Shown in pieces: positions 1-10,693 of a DNA stretch of 64,000 nt (position 1 is its first letter; each line of letters begins with the position of its first letter). A model generated the notes under the pieces. The model was given only the letters and a program-made list of their open reading frames with translations, was not told the origin of the DNA and ran no database searches. Made by a program: the position numbers and the translations under genes. This DNA is from Paracoccus haematequi (GTDB lineage: Bacteria; Pseudomonadota; Alphaproteobacteria; Rhodobacterales; Rhodobacteraceae): NCBI RefSeq assembly GCF_900631945.1, contig NZ_UZWE01000029.1, forward strand, positions 186,001-250,000, read 5' to 3'.

Positions 1-1
1 C

Positions 2-1678
2 GCCGCCACCGGCCCGCGATACGAGATCGCCGCCGATGCCCCGGCCCCGGCCGACTGGCCGACGATGGAGGGCGACGGCACCCTGCGCCGCCTGTCGCTG
101 GACGTGGGCCAGGTGAACGCGGCCTTCGCCGCCAACGCCGACCCCCGCGCCGCCGGGCGCGCCCTGACCGAGGCGCCCGAAACCACCTTCATCGAAATGC
201 AGGTGGCGCTTGTCTCGGTCCCGGCCATCGGCACGGCGCTGCTGGGCGATGCCGCCGACGCCAACCTGCGCGGCTGGCTGGGTCAGGGCGATCAGGCCAT
301 CGCGGTGTTCGGGCGCGGCCTCTACAGCTTCAAGGGGTCGGGCTATGTGCGCGGCGGGATCTTCGACCGGATCGTGCTGATCCAGGACGACGTGTCGGTC
401 CGCTTCCGCGACCGCGACCATCGCCGCGTCAATGCCATCGCGGCCCAGGGCGCGCCGGACTTCCCGGAAATGGATCTGTTCCGCATCCCCGCCGCCTCGG
501 GCTTCGATCCGACCAGGCCGTTCCGCATCCAACTGCTGGTGCATCGCGATGTCGGGCCGATTGAAAAGATTTTCCAGACCTTCGACCTGTCCTATCAGCT
601 GCCGCAGCAATACCTGCGCATGGCGGCGGCCCCCGCCGCCGCCCTGCCCGCGCCCGAAGCCGTGCCCGCCGCCGCCCAGCCGGTCGCCGCCGAAGGCGAG
701 GTCCAGGCCCAGGCGCAGTTGTGGAAACGCATCTGGCTGGATTCCAAGCCCAAGATCGCGGTCCTGGGATCCATGCTGGCGGTGCTGACGCTGGTGTTCT
801 TCTTCCAGCAGTTCGCGGTCAGGAACGAACGCCGCTTCTATATCTTCCGCATGGCCTATCTGACGGTCACGCTGGTCGTGCTGGGCTGGATGTTCAACGC
901 GCAGCTGTCGGTCGTGAACCTGATGGCGCTGTTCGGCAGCCTGGTGAACGGCTTCAGCTGGCAGGCCTTCCTGCTGGATCCGCTGACCTTCATCCTGTGG
1001 TTCGCGGTTGCCGCCGCGCTGCTGTTCTGGGGGCGTGGCGCCTATTGCGGCTGGCTGTGCCCGTTCGGCGCCTTGCAGGAACTGACCAACCAGGTCGCGC
1101 GCAAGCTGCGCATCCCGCAATGGACCCTGCCCTGGGGACTCCACGAACGGCTGTGGCCGATCAAGTACATGATCTTCCTGGGACTGTTCGGCGTCAGCCT
1201 GATGAGCGTGGAGCAGGCCGAACACCTGGCCGAGGTCGAGCCGTTCAAGACCGCGATCATCCTGAAATTCGTGCGGGCCTGGCCCTTCGTCGCCTATGCG
1301 GTGGCGCTGCTGGTGGCGGGGCTGTTCGTCGAGCGCTTCTATTGCCGGTATCTGTGTCCGCTGGGCGCGGCCCTGGCGATCCCGGCGCGGGTGCGGATGT
1401 TCGACTGGCTGAAACGCTATCACGAATGCGGAAATCCCTGCCAGATCTGCGCCCATGAATGCCCCGTGCAGTCGATCCATCCGACCGGAGAGATCAATCC
1501 GAACGAATGCATCAACTGCCTGCACTGCCAGGTTCTCTACAATTCGCCCAAGGTTTGCCCGGTCGTCATCAAGAAGATGAAACGGCGCGACAAGCTGGCG
1601 GCAAGCGCGGTCCCCGATCTGGGCAGGCCCCCTGCGGGCCACCCGAACGCGGGCCGCGTCACCGAACCCACCACCTGA
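2..1678 (+). CDS. nosR: NosR, nitrous oxide reductase regulator/electron donor (5' partial)
   Basis: NosR is a membrane flavo-iron-sulfur protein needed for nosZ expression and for sustained N2O reduction; in the family it feeds electrons to NosZ in the periplasm. The frame is open to the left edge, so an N-terminal part lies outside; 558 residues are visible of a family usually above 700. The visible part begins in the periplasmic FMN-binding domain. Several membrane helices follow (from about nt 755), with two polyferredoxin-type CxxxCP motifs near nt 1046 and 1343 (CGWLCP, CRYLCP). The C-terminal cytosolic ferredoxin part has cysteine clusters at nt 1430-1470 and 1505-1565. It is followed after 15 bp by nosZ. 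An in-frame ATG at 65 is internal, not a start. Confidence 0.95.
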   Translation, partial: AATGPRYEIAADAPAPADWPTMEGDGTLRRLSLDVGQVNAAFAANADPRAAGRALTEAPETTFIEMQVALVSVPAIGTALLGDAADANLRGWLGQGDQAIAVFGRGLYSFKGSGYVRGGIFDRIVLIQDDVSVRFRDRDHRRVNAIAAQGAPDFPEMDLFRIPAASGFDPTRPFRIQLLVHRDVGPIEKIFQTFDLSYQLPQQYLRMAAAPAAALPAPEAVPAAAQPVAAEGEVQAQAQLWKRIWLDSKPKIAVLGSMLAVLTLVFFFQQFAVRNERRFYIFRMAYLTVTLVVLGWMFNAQLSVVNLMALFGSLVNGFSWQAFLLDPLTFILWFAVAAALLFWGRGAYCGWLCPFGALQELTNQVARKLRIPQWTLPWGLHERLWPIKYMIFLGLFGVSLMSVEQAEHLAEVEPFKTAIILKFVRAWPFVAYAVALLVAGLFVERFYCRYLCPLGAALAIPARVRMFDWLKRYHECGNPCQICAHECPVQSIHPTGEINPNECINCLHCQVLYNSPKVCPVVIKKMKRRDKLAASAVPDLGRPPAGHPNAGRVTEPTT

Positions 1679-1693
1679 AAGCAACAGGAGACG

Positions 1694-3643
1694 ATGATGG
1701 AAACGACCGACAATAGGGGCCTCAGCCGGCGGATGCTGCTGGGCGCGACCGCCGGGGGCGCCGCAGTGGCGGGCACGCTGGGCGGGCGGCTGGCGCTTGG
1801 CCTTGGCGGCGCTGCGGGCCTGACCGCCGCGACCTCGGGCGCGGCGATGGCGGCGACCGGGGCCGACGGCGGCGTGGCGCCGGGGCAGCTTGATACCTAT
1901 TACGGCTTCTGGTCGTCCGGCCAGACCGGCGAGATGCGGATCCTGGGCGTGCCGTCGATGCGCGAGCTGATGCGGGTGCCGGTCTTCAACCGCTGTTCGG
2001 CCACCGGCTGGGGCCAGACCAACGAATCGATCCGCATCCACCAGCGGACCATGACCGACAAGACCAAGACGATCCTGGCCGCCAACGGCAAGAAGATCCA
2101 CGACAACGGCGACCTGCACCACGTCCACATGTCCTTCACCGAGGGCAAGTATGACGGCCGCTACCTGTTCATGAACGACAAGGCGAACAGCCGCATCGCG
2201 CGGATCCGCTGCGACGTGATGAAATGCGACGCCATCCTGGAACTGCCGAACGCCAAGGCCATGCACGGGATGCGTCCGCAGAAATGGCCGCGCACCAACT
2301 ATATCTTCGCCAATGGCGAGGACGAGGCGCCGCTGATCAACGACGGCACCACGATGGACGACCTGTCCACCTATGTGAACATCTTCACGGCCGTCGACGC
2401 CGACAAGATGGAGGTCGCCTGGCAGGTGATGGTGTCGGGCAACCTGGACAACTGCGACGCGGATTACGAAGGCAAATGGGCCTTCTCGACCTCGTACAAC
2501 TCGGAAATGGGGATGACCCTGGCCGAGATGACGGAATCCGAAATGGACCATGTCGTCGTCTTCAACATCGCCGAGATCGAGAAGGCCATCGCCGAGGGCC
2601 GCTTCGAGGAAGTGAACGGCGCCAAGGTGCTGGACGGCCGCAAGGACGCGAACAGCCCCTTTACCCGCTATATCCCGATCGCCAACAACCCCCATGGCTG
2701 CAACATGGCGCCCGACCGGAAGCACCTGTGCGTCGCGGGCAAGCTGTCGCCGACCGTGACCGTTCTGGACGTGACGAAATTCGACGCGCTGTTCACCGAA
2801 AACGCCGATCCGCGCAGCGCCGTGGTGGCCGAACCGGAACTGGGCCTCGGGCCCCTTCACACCGCGTTCGACGGGCGGGGCAATGCCTATACCTCGCTGT
2901 TCCTGGACAGCCAGGTGGTCAAGTGGAATATCGAGGACGCGATCCGCGCCCATAACGGCGAACAGGTCGAACCGATCAAGGACAAGATCGACGTTCATTA
3001 CCAGCCCGGCCATCTCAAGACCGTGATGGGCGAGACGCTGGACGCCAGGAACGACTGGCTGGTCTGCCTGTGCAAGTTTTCCAAGGACCGTTTCCTGAAC
3101 GTGGGTCCGCTGAAGCCGGAAAACGACCAGTTGATCGACATTTCGGGCGACAAGATGGTGCTGGTCCACGACGGCCCCAACTTTGCCGAGCCGCATGACG
3201 CGATCTCGGTCGATCCGGCGATCATGTCGGGGATCAAGTCGGTCTGGGACCGCAACGACCCGCTGTGGGCCGAGACCCGCAAGCAGGCCGAGGCGGACGG
3301 CGTCAATATCGACGATTGGGCGGACACGGTGATCCGCGACGGCAACAAGGTGCGCGTCTACATGACCAGCGTGGCGCCGAACTTCAGCCTGGAAAGCTTC
3401 ACCGTGACCGAGGGCGACGAGGTGACGGTCATCATCACCAACATGGACGAGATCGACGACCTGACCCACGGCTTCACCATGGGCAACCATGGCGTCGCGA
3501 TGGAGGTTGCGCCCCAAGCCACCACCTCCGTCACCTTCGTCGCGGGTGCGCCCGGCGTCTATTGGTATTACTGCCAGTGGTTCTGCCATGCGCTTCACAT
3601 GGAGATGCGCGGCCGCATGTTCGTCGAACCGAAGGCCGCCTGA
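1694..3643 (+). CDS. nosZ: NosZ, nitrous oxide reductase (clade I, Tat-exported)
   Basis: NosZ is the periplasmic homodimeric multicopper enzyme that reduces N2O to N2. The 649-residue product has a twin-arginine leader (LSRRMLLG, residues 10-17) and a long Ala/Gly hydrophobic stretch, as in clade I enzymes. The beta-propeller domain carries histidine motifs of the CuZ type (DLHHVHM near residue 140). The C-terminal cupredoxin domain holds a complete CuA set: Cys627, Trp629, Cys631, His635 and Met638, with a further candidate His in THGF upstream. RBS aggag precedes ATG ATG at 1694/1697; the first ATG is taken. nosD follows after 3 bp. Nothing looks damaged. Confidence 0.98.
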   Translation: MMETTDNRGLSRRMLLGATAGGAAVAGTLGGRLALGLGGAAGLTAATSGAAMAATGADGGVAPGQLDTYYGFWSSGQTGEMRILGVPSMRELMRVPVFNRCSATGWGQTNESIRIHQRTMTDKTKTILAANGKKIHDNGDLHHVHMSFTEGKYDGRYLFMNDKANSRIARIRCDVMKCDAILELPNAKAMHGMRPQKWPRTNYIFANGEDEAPLINDGTTMDDLSTYVNIFTAVDADKMEVAWQVMVSGNLDNCDADYEGKWAFSTSYNSEMGMTLAEMTESEMDHVVVFNIAEIEKAIAEGRFEEVNGAKVLDGRKDANSPFTRYIPIANNPHGCNMAPDRKHLCVAGKLSPTVTVLDVTKFDALFTENADPRSAVVAEPELGLGPLHTAFDGRGNAYTSLFLDSQVVKWNIEDAIRAHNGEQVEPIKDKIDVHYQPGHLKTVMGETLDARNDWLVCLCKFSKDRFLNVGPLKPENDQLIDISGDKMVLVHDGPNFAEPHDAISVDPAIMSGIKSVWDRNDPLWAETRKQAEADGVNIDDWADTVIRDGNKVRVYMTSVAPNFSLESFTVTEGDEVTVIITNMDEIDDLTHGFTMGNHGVAMEVAPQATTSVTFVAGAPGVYWYYCQWFCHALHMEMRGRMFVEPKAA

Positions 3644-3646
3644 GCG

Positions 3647-4975
3647 ATGCGCCGGATTGCCCTGATCCTTGGCCTGCTGGCCGCCCTGCCCGCGCTTGGG
3701 GCAGAGCGCGCGGTTGCGCCGGGTCCGGGCAATCTGGCCGCCGCCATCGCCGGGGCCGCCCCCGGCGACGTGCTGACCCTGACCGGCGGGGCCTATCCCG
3801 GCCCCGTCGCCATCGACCGCCCCCTGACCATCACCGGCCCCGAGGGTGCGGTGGTGGACGGCCAGGGGCAGGGCACCGTCATCACCGTCGACGCCCCCGA
3901 CGTGGTGCTGCGCGGCTTCACCGTGACCGGATCGGGCGGCCGGAACGAGGATCTGGACGCGGGCGTCAAGATCCTGAAGGGTGCCGACCGCGCCGTGATC
4001 GACGGCCTTGTGCTGGCCGACAACATGCACGGCATCGACGTGCATGGCGGGCGCGACGCGCGGGTCACGAACAACCGCATCACCGGGCGGCAGAACCGGC
4101 AGATGAACGAACGCGGCAATGGCATCTATGTCTGGAACAGCCCCGGCACCCTGCTGGAGGGCAATGTGATCCGCTATGGCCGCGACGGCATCTTTTCCAA
4201 CGCCAGCGCCGACAGCATCTATCGCGGCAATGTCATGCGCGACCTGCGCTTTGCCGTGCACTTCATGTATACCCGCAACACCGAGGTCTCCGACAACATC
4301 AGCATCGGCAACCATCTGGGCTTTGCCATCATGTTTTCCGACCGGGCGAAGATCCTGCGCAATCTCAGCCTGGGCGACCGCGAACACGGGCTGATGCTGA
4401 ACTATGCCAACAATGCCGACGTGACCGGCAACCTGGTCCGGGGGGGCACCAAGAAATGCCTGTTCATCTATAACGCGCACAAGAACCTGATCTGGGACAA
4501 CCGCTTCCAGGATTGCGGCATCGGCCTCCATTTCACCGCAGGATCCGAACGCAACGTGCTGACCGGCAACGCTTTCATCGGCAATCGAGAGCAGGTGAAA
4601 TACGTCGGCACCCGCTTCATGGAATGGAGCCACGAGGGGCGCGGCAATTTCTGGTCCGACCATCCGGCCTATGACCTGAACGGCGACGGCGTGGCCGACG
4701 GCACATACCGCCCGAACGACCTGATCGACCATATCCTGTGGTCGCAGCCCGCCGCCAGCCTGCTGACCGGATCACCCGCCGTGCAGCTGGTCCGCTGGAG
4801 CCAGTCCAGCTTTCCCGCCACCCTTCCCGGCGGCGTCACCGACAGCCACCCGCTGATGCGCCCCCTGACGATTCCCGTTCCCCCGCAGATCGCGGCCTTC
4901 GAGGCCGAGGCGGCGGGCCGATGGGCCAAAGGAACATACGATGACATCGACCCTGACGATCTCGCATCTCACTAA
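3647..4975 (+). CDS. nosD: NosD, periplasmic copper-site maturation protein
   Basis: NosD is a periplasmic protein of the right-handed beta-helix (carbohydrate-binding/sugar hydrolase repeat) type, required with NosF and NosY for assembling the CuZ cluster of NosZ. The 442-residue protein starts with a short Sec signal (hydrophobic residues 4-19). It then shows repeated N-G-I / G-N-V turns typical of a parallel beta-helix, for example around nt 4120-4600. The start ATG lies 3 bp after the nosZ stop. The 3' end overlaps nosF by 35 bp in a different frame; this is a normal translational-coupling overlap, not a frameshift. Confidence 0.95.
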   Translation: MRRIALILGLLAALPALGAERAVAPGPGNLAAAIAGAAPGDVLTLTGGAYPGPVAIDRPLTITGPEGAVVDGQGQGTVITVDAPDVVLRGFTVTGSGGRNEDLDAGVKILKGADRAVIDGLVLADNMHGIDVHGGRDARVTNNRITGRQNRQMNERGNGIYVWNSPGTLLEGNVIRYGRDGIFSNASADSIYRGNVMRDLRFAVHFMYTRNTEVSDNISIGNHLGFAIMFSDRAKILRNLSLGDREHGLMLNYANNADVTGNLVRGGTKKCLFIYNAHKNLIWDNRFQDCGIGLHFTAGSERNVLTGNAFIGNREQVKYVGTRFMEWSHEGRGNFWSDHPAYDLNGDGVADGTYRPNDLIDHILWSQPAASLLTGSPAVQLVRWSQSSFPATLPGGVTDSHPLMRPLTIPVPPQIAAFEAEAAGRWAKGTYDDIDPDDLASH

Positions 4976-5837
4976 ACGCTTCGCCGGGGTCGAGGCATTG
5001 CGCGACGTGTCGCTGACGGTGGACGCCGGGCAGCGCGTGGCGCTGCTGGGCCATAACGGGGCGGGCAAGTCCACGATGATGAAGATCATCCTGGGGCTGA
5101 TCCCCTTTGACGGCGGCGCGGTCACGGTCTGCGGCGCGGCGCCCGGTTCCGCCGCCGCCCGCGCGCAGGTCGCCTATCTGCCGGAAAACGCCGCCTTCCA
5201 CCCGGCCCTGACGGGCGAGGAGCAGATCCGCCATTACCTGTCGCTGCGCGGCGAAAAGCCCGCCCAGGCCGTCGACCTGCTGGCCCGCGTCGGTCTGGGC
5301 GATGCCGCGAAACGGCGCATCGGCACCTATTCCAAGGGGATGCGGCAGCGGGTCGGCCTGGCGCAGGCGCTGATCGGCAAGCCGCGCCTGCTGGTGCTGG
5401 ACGAGCCGACCTCGGGCCTGGACCCGGTGTCGCGGCGCGATTTCTATGCGCTGCTGGACGATCTGGCGGCGGGCGGCACCGCGATCCTGCTGTCCAGTCA
5501 CGCCCTGACCGAGGTCGAGGCCCGCACCGACCGGATCCTGATCCTGTCCGGGGGCCGGCTGATGGCGCAGGGCACGCTGTCCGATCTGCGCCGCAAGGCC
5601 GCCCTGCCGGTGGCGATCAGCGTGGCCCCCGCCGCCGGACAGCGCGATGCCCTGGCGCAGGCCCTGCCCATGGCGCGGGCCAATGGCGACGGACGGCTGC
5701 ATCTGGATTGCGCCCAGGACGACAAGCTGGCGGTGCTGGCCCGCATCACCGGCCTGCCGCAGGTCGCGGATCTTGAGGTGATCCCGCCCAGCCTGGAAGA
5801 CATCTATTCCCATTTCAGCCGGAGGGACGGGCAATGA
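4941..5837 (+). CDS. nosF: NosF, ABC transporter ATPase for NosZ maturation
   Basis: This is the ATPase of the NosFY(D) ABC complex that supports copper-sulfur cluster maturation of nitrous oxide reductase. In 298 residues it has Walker A (GHNGAGKS, 37-44), an ABC signature in the variant form YSKGMRQ (about 130-136), Walker B (LLVLDE, about 150-155) and an H-loop histidine in LSSHALTE. The C-terminal hundred residues are a less conserved accessory domain, usual for NosF. It overlaps nosD at the start and shares an ATGA overlap with nosY at the end. Confidence 0.95.
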   Translation: MTSTLTISHLTKRFAGVEALRDVSLTVDAGQRVALLGHNGAGKSTMMKIILGLIPFDGGAVTVCGAAPGSAAARAQVAYLPENAAFHPALTGEEQIRHYLSLRGEKPAQAVDLLARVGLGDAAKRRIGTYSKGMRQRVGLAQALIGKPRLLVLDEPTSGLDPVSRRDFYALLDDLAAGGTAILLSSHALTEVEARTDRILILSGGRLMAQGTLSDLRRKAALPVAISVAPAAGQRDALAQALPMARANGDGRLHLDCAQDDKLAVLARITGLPQVADLEVIPPSLEDIYSHFSRRDGQ

Positions 5838-6655
5838 GCCGCATCCTCTCCACCGCCGCCAACGAATTCCGCATCGCGCTGCGCAACCGCTGGGTCGCCA
5901 TCGCCGTGGTGCTGATGGTGGTCTTCGCCCTGGTCCTGGCCGCCGCCGGGGCCGCGCCCACGGGCGACATCGGCGCCGACCGGCTGTCGGTGATCGTCGC
6001 CTCGCTGACCTCGCTGGCGGTTTATCTGGTCCCGCTGATCGCCCTGCTGATGAGCTTCGACGCCATCGCCGGCGAAGTGGAACGCGGCACGCTGCCCCTG
6101 CTGCTGACCTATCCCGTCTCGCGCACGCAGATCCTGCTGGGCAAGCTGCTGGCGCATCTGGCGATCCTGACGCTGGCGGTCTGCGCGGGATACGGCGCGG
6201 CGGCGGTTGCGGCGATCTGGGCCGATCCGGCATCGGTGGCCGGGCTGCCGTCGCTGGTGCGGCTGATCTGGACCTCGGTCCTGCTGGGCGCGACCTTCCT
6301 GGGGGCGGGCTATGGCCTGTCGGTCCTGGCGCGGCGCCCCTCGGGCGCGGCTGGGCTGGCGGTCGGGCTGTGGCTGGGGGCGGTCGTGCTGTATGACCTG
6401 GTGCTGCTGGCGCTGATCGTGTCCGACGGGGGCGGGGCGCTGACCACCCAGGCGCTGCCCGCGCTGCTGCTGGCCAACCCGGCCGACGCCTTCCGCCTGT
6501 TCAACCTGGCGGCGGCCCAGGCCAGCGCGGCGGCGGGCGGCATGGGCGGCGCGGCGGCGGCGATCCCGTTGTGGCAATCGGCGCTGTCGGTCGCCCTGTG
6601 GCCGGTGCTTGCCCTGGCGCTTGCCACCGCCGCCTTCCGAAAGGTCACGCCATGA
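5834..6655 (+). CDS. nosY: NosY, ABC permease for NosZ maturation
   Basis: NosY is the membrane subunit paired with NosF. The 273-residue protein is dominated by hydrophobic segments (about six predicted helices, the first at residues 20-40). A conserved cytosolic region near residues 75-95 (DAIAGEVERGTL) matches the ABC-2 export-type permease coupling segment. Its ATG overlaps the nosF stop (ATGA) and its own stop overlaps the nosL start in the same way, so the three proteins are probably translationally coupled. Confidence 0.94.
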   Translation: MSRILSTAANEFRIALRNRWVAIAVVLMVVFALVLAAAGAAPTGDIGADRLSVIVASLTSLAVYLVPLIALLMSFDAIAGEVERGTLPLLLTYPVSRTQILLGKLLAHLAILTLAVCAGYGAAAVAAIWADPASVAGLPSLVRLIWTSVLLGATFLGAGYGLSVLARRPSGAAGLAVGLWLGAVVLYDLVLLALIVSDGGGALTTQALPALLLANPADAFRLFNLAAAQASAAAGGMGGAAAAIPLWQSALSVALWPVLALALATAAFRKVTP

Positions 6656-7227
6656 GGCCCGCGCTGATCCTGGCCCTGTGCCTGTCCCTTGCCGCCTGCA
6701 AGCAGGAGGTCGCGCAGGACACCAGCCCGGTCGAACTGACCGCCCAGACCTTGGGCCATTTCTGCCAGATGAACCTGCTGGAACATCCCGGTCCCAAGGC
6801 GCAGGTGCATCTGGAGGGGATGCCGGGCACGCCCCTGTTCTTCAGCCAGGTCCGCGACGCCATCGCCTATGCCCGTCTGCCCGAACAGAGCCTTCCGATC
6901 CTGGCGATGCAGGTCAACGACATGGGCGCCCCCGGCGCCACCTGGGACGATCCGGGCCGGGGCAACTGGATCGACGCCGAGGACGCCTTCTATGTCCTGG
7001 GATCGGCCCGCGAAGGCGGCATGGGCGCGCCCGAGGCCGTGCCCTTCGGGACCGAGGACGCCGCCCGCGCCTTTGCGGCAGCGGAAGGCGGCAGCGTGAT
7101 GCGCCTGTCGCAGATCTCGGACGATCTGGTCCTGACGCCCGAGGAGACCGCCCCCGACAGCGCCGAGGATGCCGATTTCGAAGACCGCCTGCGCGCCCTG
7201 TCGCGCGCCCCGAGGGATAAGCCATGA
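6652..7227 (+). CDS. nosL: NosL, copper-binding outer/periplasmic lipoprotein
   Basis: NosL is a Cu(I)-binding lipoprotein thought to deliver copper for NosZ maturation. The start at 6652 overlaps the nosY stop. From there a 16-residue lipoprotein signal ends in the lipobox LAAC with Cys16 as the lipidated residue, which fixes the start better than an upstream ATG at 6571. The mature part has a Cys-x-Met (CQM, about residues 38-40) in a region rich in His and Met, the expected metal site. Length 191 residues is normal. The 3' end overlaps nosX. Confidence 0.93.
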   Translation: MRPALILALCLSLAACKQEVAQDTSPVELTAQTLGHFCQMNLLEHPGPKAQVHLEGMPGTPLFFSQVRDAIAYARLPEQSLPILAMQVNDMGAPGATWDDPGRGNWIDAEDAFYVLGSAREGGMGAPEAVPFGTEDAARAFAAAEGGSVMRLSQISDDLVLTPEETAPDSAEDADFEDRLRALSRAPRDKP

Positions 7228-8120
7228 CCCTGAGCCGCCGCCGTTTCCTTGCCGTTTCCGCCACCGCCGCCCTGCTGCCGGGCGCCCTTGCCGCCGCGCC
7301 GCGATACTGGACGGGGCAGGCGCTTGGCGCCCGCGCCTCGATCCGCCTGGACCATCCCGACGCCGCCGCGATTACCGCCCGTTGCCTGGCCGAGATCGAC
7401 CGGCTGGAAGACATCCTGTCGCTGTATCGCGCCGACAGCGCCCTGTCCCGGCTGAACCGCGACGGGCGCCTGGATGCGCCGCCGTTCGAGCTGCTGGAAT
7501 GCCTGTCGCTGGCGGGCAGCGTCCACCGGGCCAGCGGCGGGCTGTTCGACCCGACGCTGCAACCGCTATGGGCCTTGTGGGCCGAAAGCGCCGCGCAGGG
7601 CCGCCGCCCGTCCGCTGCCGAACGGCAGGCGGCCCTGGCGCGTGGCGGCTGGGGCGACGTGCATCTGTCCGAAGACCGCATCGCCCTGCGCCCCGGCATG
7701 GCGCTGACGCTGAACGGCATCGGCCAGGGCTATGTCGCCGACCGCGTGGCCGCCCTGCTGGAAGCCGAGGGGCTGACCGACATCCTGATCGACACCGGAG
7801 AGATGCGCGCCCTAGGCGGCCGCGCCTGGCCGGTGCGGATCGAGCGCGGCGGCAGCGTCGATCTGGCGGCCCGCGCGCTTGCGACCTCGGCCCCGCTGGC
7901 GACCTGCTTCGACGCGGGCGGGCGGGACGGCCATATCCTGGACCCGCGCACGGGTGGACCCGCGGCATCGGCCTGGGCGCAGGTTTCGGTCTCGGCGCCG
8001 CAGGCGGCGCTTGCCGACGCGCTGTCGACGGCGGCCTGCCTGACGCGGGACAGGGGGGAACTGGACGCGCTGATGGCCGCCGTTCCCGCCGCCCGGCTTG
8101 AGGACGTGCGCCCCGCCTGA
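7224..8120 (+). CDS. nosX: NosX, ApbE-type FAD:protein FMN transferase
   Basis: NosX belongs to the ApbE family, which covalently attaches FMN from FAD to a threonine of a target flavoprotein; in nos clusters the target is NosR. The 298-residue product begins with a twin-arginine leader (SRRRFLAV, residues 4-11), so it acts in the periplasm. ApbE features include the LSLYRADS and LNRDG region, the LNGIGQGYVADRV motif, the IDTGEMRALG segment and the C-terminal HILDPRTG motif. It is the last gene of the nos operon and meets the minus-strand glycosyltransferase gene 4 bp later. Confidence 0.92.
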   Translation: MTLSRRRFLAVSATAALLPGALAAAPRYWTGQALGARASIRLDHPDAAAITARCLAEIDRLEDILSLYRADSALSRLNRDGRLDAPPFELLECLSLAGSVHRASGGLFDPTLQPLWALWAESAAQGRRPSAAERQAALARGGWGDVHLSEDRIALRPGMALTLNGIGQGYVADRVAALLEAEGLTDILIDTGEMRALGGRAWPVRIERGGSVDLAARALATSAPLATCFDAGGRDGHILDPRTGGPAASAWAQVSVSAPQAALADALSTAACLTRDRGELDALMAAVPAARLEDVRPA

Positions 8121-8124
8121 GGCC

Positions 8125-9165
8125 TCAGATCCGCGACAGCACAAGGCTGGCCCGGTCGGCCATCTGTTGCCAGCCGGGCAGCCCCGCGCCCGCCGCAAGC
8201 GCCGCCTTGGCCATGGCCCTGCGCCTGTCGGGCGCCTGAAGCAGCGACCGCAGCGCGGCCGCGAAGGCCTGGGCATCGCCCGGCGCGACCAGCAGGCCCG
8301 CCCCTTGCGGCACCGTGTCGGGCACCGCGCCCGCGTCGCAGCTGACGATGGGCAGGCCGCGCACCAGGGCCTCGTCGAAGACGATGCCGTGGCCTTCGTA
8401 CCAGGTCGCCAGGGCGAAGATCGCGGCGCGGGCATACAGCGCCTGAAGGTCGTCGTCGCTGACCCGGCCCGCCAGCCTGATCCGATGCGCGGCGGGGCTG
8501 GCGGCCCGCTGACGGGCCAGGGCGGCGGCATGGTCGCGGTCCCAGAGATTGCCGACGATCACCGCCTGCCAGTCCAGATCCGGCAGCAGCGACAGCGCCC
8601 GGATCAGGACATCGTGGCCCTTGCGCGGATGCAGGATGCCGACCGACAGGATCAGGGGCGGCGCGGCGGGCGCGGGGGGCAGCCGGGGTTGGTCCACGCC
8701 TGGGCGCAGCACGGTGATGGCGTCGGGCGGCACGCCGTATCGTGCGGTCAGGATCCGGCGGGTGTGCGGGCTGGGGACCAGCACATGCCGGGCCAGGCGC
8801 AGGTTGTCGCGTTCGGTGCGGAACAGGTGGTCGCGGCGGGCGGGCGACAGGCCGGTTTCCTGGGCCAGCGGGTGGTGGATCATCGCCACCAGCGGCGCGC
8901 GGACCCGCGCCAGCCCGGCGGTGTCGATGGACCCGAAGACCAGCCCGTCCAGGATCAGCGGGCGATCCGGCGCGACCGCCGCCAGGGCCGCCACCGCCGC
9001 CGCCATATCGGGCGGCGAGGGGTCGGGAAAGCCCGCGGGCAGTTCCAGGTGCAGCACATCGTGGCCGGCCCGGCGCAGACCCTCCAGCAGGCGGCGTTCA
9101 TAGATGAAGCCGCCGGTCAGGGTGGCGATGTCGCCGGGCACCGCGAAGGCCAAAGGCCGGGTCAC
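8125..9165 (-). CDS. GT4-family glycosyltransferase
   Basis: A cytosolic, probably membrane-associated retaining glycosyltransferase of the GT-B fold. The 346-residue protein shows the usual two Rossmann lobes. The C-terminal lobe has a HPRKGHDVLIRAL nucleotide-sugar segment and an E-x7-E motif (EGHGIVFDE) followed by ALVRGLPIVS. Acceptor and sugar cannot be read from the sequence. A GTG start at 9165 is chosen because it overlaps the permease stop (GTGA) and begins directly with the first beta-strand. It is the last gene of the six-gene minus-strand operon, which suggests that it acts with the lipid-headgroup enzymes at the other end. Confidence 0.85.
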   Translation of the reverse strand: MTRPLAFAVPGDIATLTGGFIYERRLLEGLRRAGHDVLHLELPAGFPDPSPPDMAAAVAALAAVAPDRPLILDGLVFGSIDTAGLARVRAPLVAMIHHPLAQETGLSPARRDHLFRTERDNLRLARHVLVPSPHTRRILTARYGVPPDAITVLRPGVDQPRLPPAPAAPPLILSVGILHPRKGHDVLIRALSLLPDLDWQAVIVGNLWDRDHAAALARQRAASPAAHRIRLAGRVSDDDLQALYARAAIFALATWYEGHGIVFDEALVRGLPIVSCDAGAVPDTVPQGAGLLVAPGDAQAFAAALRSLLQAPDRRRAMAKAALAAGAGLPGWQQMADRASLVLSRI

Positions 9166-10693
9166 GGGCGCACCTGTTCGGTGGCCATAACCGCCAGCAC
9201 CCGGCCCTCGGCCCAGGCGACGGCCCAGTACAGCAGGGCGGACAGCAGCGTCGCCGCGACCATCGTCAGCCACAGCATATCATAGTCCGAAACCGACGCC
9301 GACAGCGCCATCAGGTTGCCCAGGCCCTGCCCGGTCGCCAGCCATTCGATGACCGTGGCGGCCAGGATCGCGGCAGGCACGGTCATCCTGGCCGAGGCGA
9401 ACAGCGCGGGCAGCATGGCGGGGATGCGGACATGCAGCATCTGGCGCAGCGGTCCGCTCGCATGGCTGCGGAACAGATCCAGGATCGGGCCGGGCGCCTG
9501 GGCCAGCCCCTGCTGGCAGGCGACGAAGGCGGGAAAGAACACCATCAATGCGACCAGCGTCAGGGTGCCCGTGGCCCCGCGGCCTAGCAACAGCACGACC
9601 AGCGGCGCGGTCGTGACGATGGGGATGGACCGCAGCGCGACGGCCAGCGGCACCGTCACCGCCGCCAAGCCGGGCCGCAGTGTCAGCAGCACCGCCAGCC
9701 CGGCGCCGAGCGCCAGCCCCGCCGCGTATCCCGGCAGGGCCAGCCCTGCCGTCTGCGCCACTGCCGCCCCCAGCGTCGCGCGGGTGGCGGCTGCGTCCGG
9801 CGCCCACAGCAGCGCCGCCGCCACGTCCGGGGGGCGGCGGGCGAAGAACGGGTTCAGTCCTGCCACCGCCGCCCACCACAGCACCAGCACGACGCCGATC
9901 AGCAGCGCCGCCTGCGCGGCCTTGCGGGCGGGCGATCCCCGCACCGGCCGAGGCGCGGCCAGGATGACCGGCGGCGGATCGGACAGCGCCCGCCGCCCCA
10001 GCCAGCCGATCCCGGCATAGACGGCCATCGACAGCCCCGCCGCCAGGGTCGCCGCCGCCCACAGCGCCGGTACGTCCAGGTCGCGGGTGAAACGGATCGT
10101 CAGCACGCCCAGGCCGCGCTCGGCCCCGGTGAATTCGCCCACCATCGCCCCCAGGATCGCGGCGGGTGCCGAGATTTGCAGCCCCGCCAGCAGATAGGGC
10201 AGCGCGGCGCGGGCGCGGACATGGACCAGTTCCGCCCAGCGGCCCCGGCCATAGCTTTGCACCAGATCCAGCCAGGCCTGCGGCATCGCCCGCAGCCCCG
10301 CCAGCAGCGGGATCAGCGTGGTGTAATAGACGGCAAGCGCGGCCAGCACGATCTGCGGCCCGTCCCCCGGTCCCATCAGCACCCGCAGGATCGGCCCGGT
10401 GGCGATCAGCGGCAGGCAAAAGACCACAAGCGCCAGCCCCGCCACCAGGGTCAGCGCGCGGGGCCACAGCGCGGCGATGCCTGCCAGCCCGATCGCGGCG
10501 CCGTTCCCCAGCAGGAAGCCCCAGGCGGCGTTGCCCAGGGTCGCGGCGGTGGCGCGGCCGGTCGGGCCGGGGTTCGACCACAGCCATTCCGCGACCTGCA
10601 CCGGCCCTGCCAGCAGCCAGCCGTCCCCGGCAAGCGCCAGCCCCTGCCACAGCGCCAGCAAGGCCGCCAACCCGGCCCAGCGGGACGCGGCGG

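Noticed and set aside
4941..4975. Apparent frameshift at the nosD/nosF border
   Set aside because: Both proteins are full length for their families; the 35-bp overlap is ordinary translational coupling.
4836..6577. Long minus-strand frames opposite nosD, nosF and nosY
   Set aside because: Low-complexity Gln/Arg-rich antisense shadow of confirmed nos genes, no RBS or domain.
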